Assembly (NCBI RefSeq): GCF_000768705.1
Contig: NZ_AVPJ01000002.1
Location: forward strand, 186,001 to 250,000
Length of the DNA: 64,000 nt
Source: Knoellia sinensis KCTC 19936
GTDB lineage: Bacteria > Actinomycetota > Actinomycetes > Actinomycetales > Dermatophilaceae
Reading direction: 5' to 3'
The position numbers and the translations under genes were made by a program. Positions 60,502-64,000 of the stretch are shown here, piece after piece (positions within the stretch are counted from its first letter, which is position 1; each line of letters starts with the position of its first letter). Below the pieces are notes generated by a model that worked only from the letters and a program-made list of their open reading frames with translations, ran no database searches and had not been told where the DNA came from.

Positions 60502-60758
60502 GGCGTGACCCCCTCGTGCGTCTGCCGGGACGGCACACCGGTAGGGACGGCCCCGAAGGGTCATCCCAAGTCAGCCTGCGGTCCCGGGAATTGTGTGTAT
60601 GTCGTGGGGTCAACGCTACATCAGGCCGAGGTGTTTCCGCTCCACCGGTCGGTGGATCGGGTGCTCCCTCACACAAACTTCACGAAACGATGCAACCGTG
60701 GCTGCCGTGTGGGCGTAGACCGTGCGACAACCACGACACGACGGAGGGGAGCAGGCCC
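60502..60758. other. 257-bp intergenic region between DUF3073 and ECF sigma gene
   Basis: No gene. AACCG (about 60697) and CGTAGA (about 60715) about 15 nt apart on the plus strand could be an ECF-type autoregulatory promoter for the sigma gene at 60759. AGGGGAG precedes the ATG as ribosome binding site. Confidence 0.35.
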
Positions 60759-61250
60759 ATGGGCCCGGACGAGTTCGACCGGCTCTATCACGCGGCGGCA
60801 CCGAGGCTGATCAGTCAGGTGTACGCGATGTGTGGCAACCGGTCAGAGGCCGAGGATGTGGTCCAGGAGGCCTTCGAGCGGGCCTGGCAGCACCGCGACC
60901 GCATCGACGCCGAACGCGCCCCGGAGGCGTGGGTGCGCACGACAGCGATGCGTCTCGCGGTCAGCCGCTGGCGCAAGAGCCGCAACGCCCTCACGGCGTG
61001 GACCCGGCGCGGCGTCCGTGAGGAGCATGAGCACGCGGAGCCGTTCGATCCAGCCCTCGTGGCCGCGCTCAACGCCCTGCCCGAGGCCCAGCGCGAGGCC
61101 GTCGTCCTCCACCACCTCGCCGACCTTTCGGTCGCACAGATCGCCCAGGAACTGGGCGTGCCGGACGGGACCGTCAAGGCCCGCCTCTCTCGCGGCCGCA
61201 CCGCACTCGCCACCTTGCTTGCTCCCATCTCGGAGGGTTCCCATGTCTGA
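60759..61250 (+). CDS. ECF RNA polymerase sigma factor
   Basis: 163 residues from ATG 60759. Region 2: DEFDRLYHAAAPRLISQVYAMCGNRSEAEDVVQEAFERAWQHRDRI; region 4: LPEAQREAVVLHHLADLSVAQIAQELGVPDGTVKARLSRGRTALATLL. Short linker of Arg-rich sequence. It overlaps the following gene by 8 bp, a membrane protein likely to modulate it. Subgroup close to SigM/SigE-like factors; regulon unknown. Confidence 0.9.
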   Translation: MGPDEFDRLYHAAAPRLISQVYAMCGNRSEAEDVVQEAFERAWQHRDRIDAERAPEAWVRTTAMRLAVSRWRKSRNALTAWTRRGVREEHEHAEPFDPALVAALNALPEAQREAVVLHHLADLSVAQIAQELGVPDGTVKARLSRGRTALATLLAPISEGSHV

Positions 61251-62166
61251 CCACTTCAACCGGCCCCAGGGCGGAGACGACCCACTGGCCGATCGGCTCC
61301 GCGCCTTCGGGTCCGAGACGGCCCACTCGGCCCAGTTGCCCCCCGTCGACGAGATCCACAGGGGCGGTGACCGTCGCCGGCGCAACCAGCGCATCGTCGT
61401 CGGTGCGGCCACTCTCGCCGTCGCGGCCGTCATCGGCGGCACCGTCGTCGCCAGCCAGATGGTGGGGCGTGGTGACGAGACGCTGCTGCCGGCGACCCAG
61501 ACGCCCACTCCGACCCAGTCCGCCACTCCTACCCAGACGGCCTCGGAACCGGTGCCCACACTCACCGTGACGTCGACGCCCACGCAGGAGGCCACCGCGA
61601 GCACCGCGGCGTCGGTGCCGACGGCCACCGTCACACAGGACTCCCCGACCTATCCGGGCACCAGAACCGACGTCGTCGCCGGAAGCTCGTCCTTCGTCCT
61701 CCCAGAGGGCTGGACGGCCACGGCTCGCGACTCCGACCTCGGTCACATCGACCGCCCCGACGCGAAGGTGCACAGCCTCTGCCTTCGCGACGGGACGCCC
61801 CGCCCGACCGACATCGCCTGCGACATCTCGATCGAGGTGGGTGAGACCCTGCTCGGAGCTGAGGGACAACGCGTGTGGGAGCCCGGCCAGGTCGACGGCT
61901 GGAGCGACAACAGTGGCGCGACGGTGTGCCCCGGCAAGGACGACGGCGAGGACTACATGGTGGGTGGGGTGAAGCCCACGAAGTCGTTCGCCGACGTCGG
62001 TGCGAAGACCGCGGAGAAGTACACCTACGCGATGCCCTGCCAGTCCGGACTGACGTTCACGGTGACGCAGCACTGGTTGCCGACGTCCCACATCAGGATC
62101 ACCGACTACCTCGCGAACGACCGGACCGAGGACATCCTCGGCTCCTTCCGATTCACCGGTTCCTGA
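61243..62166 (+). CDS. single-span membrane protein, likely sigma-factor partner
   Basis: 307 residues from ATG 61243 (GGAGGG upstream), starting inside the sigma gene. A cytoplasmic N-terminus (MSDHFNRPQGGDDPLADRLRAFGSETA, then PPVDEIHRGGDRRRRNQR), one transmembrane helix at about 49-72, a long Thr/Pro/Ser linker, and an extracytoplasmic domain with three or four Cys (SLCLRD, IACDIS, VCPGKDD, MPCQSG). No zinc anti-sigma motif. It resembles the gene after the ECF factor at 29958 in layout. Confidence 0.7.
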   Translation: MSDHFNRPQGGDDPLADRLRAFGSETAHSAQLPPVDEIHRGGDRRRRNQRIVVGAATLAVAAVIGGTVVASQMVGRGDETLLPATQTPTPTQSATPTQTASEPVPTLTVTSTPTQEATASTAASVPTATVTQDSPTYPGTRTDVVAGSSSFVLPEGWTATARDSDLGHIDRPDAKVHSLCLRDGTPRPTDIACDISIEVGETLLGAEGQRVWEPGQVDGWSDNSGATVCPGKDDGEDYMVGGVKPTKSFADVGAKTAEKYTYAMPCQSGLTFTVTQHWLPTSHIRITDYLANDRTEDILGSFRFTGS

Positions 62167-62181
62167 TCCGACTCAAGACGA

Positions 62182-62225
62182 CGTATGCCGTCCGCTCACC
62201 TCGCGAGGTGAGCGGACGGCATACG
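62182..62225. repeat. perfect 44-bp palindrome containing two inverted GTATGCCGTCCGC copies
   Basis: The left half 62182-62203 starts CGTATGCCGTCCGCTCACCT and the right half 62204-62225 is its exact reverse complement with no spacer. It lies between the convergent genes ending at 62166 and 62250, and probably acts as a bidirectional terminator when transcribed. Both outer ends carry the iterated octamer. Confidence 0.9.
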
Positions 62226-62249
62226 GACGCTTGGGCCTGAAAGGCTCGG

Positions 62250-63422
62250 TCAGCGGGTGGGGAGCCAGATCGTGGGTGATCCGGCGGCCATGCGCTGCTC
62301 GGCGATGTGGTCGGCCGCGGCGGCAGGGCTCGTGCCGTGCTCGTCGGCGGTCCGCAGCACCTCGAGGGTGTGCTCGAAGATCGCGGTCGCGCCGACCTTG
62401 GCGCGGTCGAAGTCGAAGCCGAGGAGCTCGTCGCTCACCTGGATGACGCCGCCGGCGTTGACGAGGAAGTCGGGGCAGTAGGTGATGCCGCGCGCCACGA
62501 GGCGGTCGGCGGTGCCGCCCTCACCCTCGGTCACGAGCTGGTTGTTGGCCCCGCCGCAGACGATCGTCGCCTTGAGGGCGTCGACGGTGTCGTCGTCGAG
62601 GGCGCCACCGAGGGCGCAGGGGGCGTAGACGTCGAGCTCGCTGCGGACGAGGGCCGCCACGTCGCTGACCGACTCGATGCCGGGGTGGGTGGCCTTGAGG
62701 GCGTCGACGGCGGCTGCGTTGACGTCGGTGACGACGACCTGGGCGCCGTCCTCGACGAGGTGGCCGGCGAGGATGCGTCCGACCTTGCCGACGCCGGCGA
62801 TGCCGACGCGGCGACCCTTGAGGGTGGGCTCGCCCCACAGGTGCTGGGCCGCGGCGCGCATGCCCTGGAAGACGCCGAACGCCGTGAGGACCGAGGAGTC
62901 ACCGGCGCCGCCGTTCTCGGGGGAGCGGCCGGTCGCGAAGCGGGTCGTCTCGGAGACGACGTCCATGTCCTGCACGTAGGTGCCCACGTCGCACGCCGTG
63001 ACGTAGCGACCGCCGAGGCTCTCGACGAACCGGCCGAACGCACGGAGCAGTTCGGGGGACTTGTCGGAGTTCGGGTCGCCGATGATCACGGCCTTGCCGC
63101 CACCGTGCGGGATGCCTGCGACGGCGTTCTTGTAGGACATGCCCCGCGAGAGGCGCAGGACGTCGGCGAGAGCCTCGTCCTCGGTCGCATAGGGGTAGAA
63201 GCGCGTGCCGCCGAGCGCCGGGCCGAGGGCGGTGTTGTGAATCGAGATGATGGCGCGCAGCCCGGACTTCGGGTCGGAGCAGAAGACGACCTGCTCGTGA
63301 CCCGACGTGTCGGTCGGGGCGAGGGGCGCGGGGGTGGCGCTGGGGGCGCTGGACGCGGCGGGTGCCTCGGACGCGGGTGCGCTGGGCGCGGGGGCCGGGG
63401 CGGTGACGGGCGACGCGGTCAC
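62250..63422 (-). CDS. Glu/Leu/Phe/Val dehydrogenase (branched-chain amino acid type)
   Basis: 390 residues from GTG 63422 with AAAGGAG 9 nt upstream. Catalytic region [20 protein letters not shown] contains the conserved Lys. The NAD-binding Rossmann fold is [25 protein letters not shown] 35-residue Ala/Pro-rich N-terminal extension ([20 protein letters not shown]) precedes the enzyme domain, unusual for the family and probably disordered. It oxidatively deaminates leucine, valine or similar to 2-oxo acids. A valine dehydrogenase gene also lies near purM in streptomycetes. Confidence 0.9.
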   Translation of the reverse strand: MTASPVTAPAPAPSAPASEAPAASSAPSATPAPLAPTDTSGHEQVVFCSDPKSGLRAIISIHNTALGPALGGTRFYPYATEDEALADVLRLSRGMSYKNAVAGIPHGGGKAVIIGDPNSDKSPELLRAFGRFVESLGGRYVTACDVGTYVQDMDVVSETTRFATGRSPENGGAGDSSVLTAFGVFQGMRAAAQHLWGEPTLKGRRVGIAGVGKVGRILAGHLVEDGAQVVVTDVNAAAVDALKATHPGIESVSDVAALVRSELDVYAPCALGGALDDDTVDALKATIVCGGANNQLVTEGEGGTADRLVARGITYCPDFLVNAGGVIQVSDELLGFDFDRAKVGATAIFEHTLEVLRTADEHGTSPAAAADHIAEQRMAAGSPTIWLPTR

Positions 63423-63554
63423 GGTGGTGACTCCTTTGTCATGACTTGAGCCGCGAGGATGACGCGGCGAATCTGGGATGCACGGGTCTCATGCACTTCT
63501 CAGGGTAGGCCGACAGGGCGCCCGGACCATATTTGCGTGCGAGAGGATGGCGGC

Positions 63555-64000
63555 ATGCGTATCGGCTACAAGGCTTCGGCCGAGCAGTTCGCCCCCGCCG
63601 AGCTGGCGTCCTACGCCGTTCTCGCGGAGGAACTGGGACTGGACTCGGTGACGATCTCGGACCACTTCCAGCCCTGGCGGCTGGAGGGCGGGCACGCGCC
63701 GAACTCCATCGCGTGGCTGTCCTGGGTGGCGGCCCGGACCGAGCGCGTCCTGCTCGGGACGTCGGTCATGACGCCGACCTACCGCTACAACCCGGCCGTG
63801 ATCGCGCAGACCTTCGCGACGATGGCGTGCCTCGCTCCGGGCCGGATCATGCTCGGGGTCGGGACCGGGGAGGCGCTCAACGAGGTGGCCGTGGGCTCGG
63901 TGCCCGAGAGCGGCTGGCCCGAGTTCAAGGAACGCTATGCGCGGCTGCGCGAGTCGGTGCGCCTCATGCGTGCACTCTGGACGCAGGAGTCGGTGACGTT
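63555..64000 (+). CDS. fgd: F420-dependent glucose-6-phosphate dehydrogenase-like (3' end outside window)
   Basis: Runs off the right edge; 148 codons visible from ATG 63555. [41 protein letters not shown] is characteristic of FGD, with the SDHFQPW active-site His. [18 protein letters not shown] and [10 protein letters not shown] are the matching downstream signatures. Reduces F420 using glucose 6-phosphate, supplying F420H2 to the LLM and Ddn-type proteins in this window. A GAGGAT box lies 8 nt upstream, again suggesting leaderless transcription. Confidence 0.9.
   Translation, partial: MRIGYKASAEQFAPAELASYAVLAEELGLDSVTISDHFQPWRLEGGHAPNSIAWLSWVAARTERVLLGTSVMTPTYRYNPAVIAQTFATMACLAPGRIMLGVGTGEALNEVAVGSVPESGWPEFKERYARLRESVRLMRALWTQESVT

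Overview
The window reads as one contiguous piece of a high-GC actinobacterial chromosome, most likely a Micrococcales member of the Intrasporangiaceae/Dermatophilaceae type. The support is GC-rich codon use, several coenzyme-F420-type oxidoreductases including an fgd-like gene at the right edge, a sigK-rskA-fasciclin locus, an arfABC-like operon, HelD, DUF3151 beside class II aldolase, and DUF3073 and an amino-acid dehydrogenase near purF-purM. No rRNA, tRNA, phage, IS element or CRISPR array was seen. The family placement is inference; the gene identities rest on motifs read by eye.

Layout. 2-2320: an ECF42-type sigma factor with three DGPF/YCII proteins. 2427-5966: an AraC-type regulator, alkane hydroxylase alkB with rubredoxin, and a frameshifted membrane gene. 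6153-11068: a lipoprotein, purA, a LuxR-type regulator, DUF3151 and fbaA. 11285-13104: two alpha/beta hydrolases whose promoter shares an 18-nt motif with alkB. 13347-18382: signal peptidase I, then an exported six-gene cluster (three DUF6230, two DUF6114, one Cys-rich secreted protein). 18465-24830: HelD, a second LuxR-type regulator, purD, an LLM oxidoreductase and a VOC protein. 24857-28273: BioN-BioM-BioY biotin uptake and an MFS exporter facing soxR across a SoxR box. 29009-39749: purC, an ECF sigma factor, a methyltransferase, a serine hydrolase, a MazEF-like pair and a single-chain purL. 39755-47910: mixed metabolic and hypothetical genes, including a DUF559 protein flanked by repeats. 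48101-51986: rskA-sigK-fasciclin and a molybdopterin oxidoreductase. 52073-54802: purF-purM. 55017-58088: an arfABC-like envelope operon. 58179-64000: isochorismatase with an NCS1 permease, DUF3073, an ECF sigma factor, a branched-chain amino-acid dehydrogenase and fgd.

Regulation that can be read from the sequence: (i) CCATCC-N15-CCGAAC occurs before both the fasciclin-sigK-rskA unit and the molybdopterin oxidoreductase, consistent with a small SigK regulon; (ii) the same 18-nt motif lies upstream of alkB and of the esterase/hydrolase operon, next to an AraC gene; (iii) a SoxR palindrome lies between soxR and an MFS exporter; (iv) many genes have a TANNNT box 6-8 nt before the start codon, so leaderless transcription looks common.

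The most unusual feature is the octamer GTATGCCG/CGGCATAC, counted by eye about 50 times (roughly one per 1.3 kb, about evenly on both strands) against about two expected from base composition. An extended form, GTATGCCGTCCGC, builds intergenic inverted repeats, one a perfect 44-bp palindrome. Density, lack of strand bias and reuse in terminator-like hairpins recall the DNA uptake sequences of Haemophilus and Neisseria; function here is unproven. Other repeat families (27-bp-stem hairpins with a compensatory base change, GATCAGC hairpins flanking a DUF559 gene, a 29-bp tandem array before purC) are listed separately.
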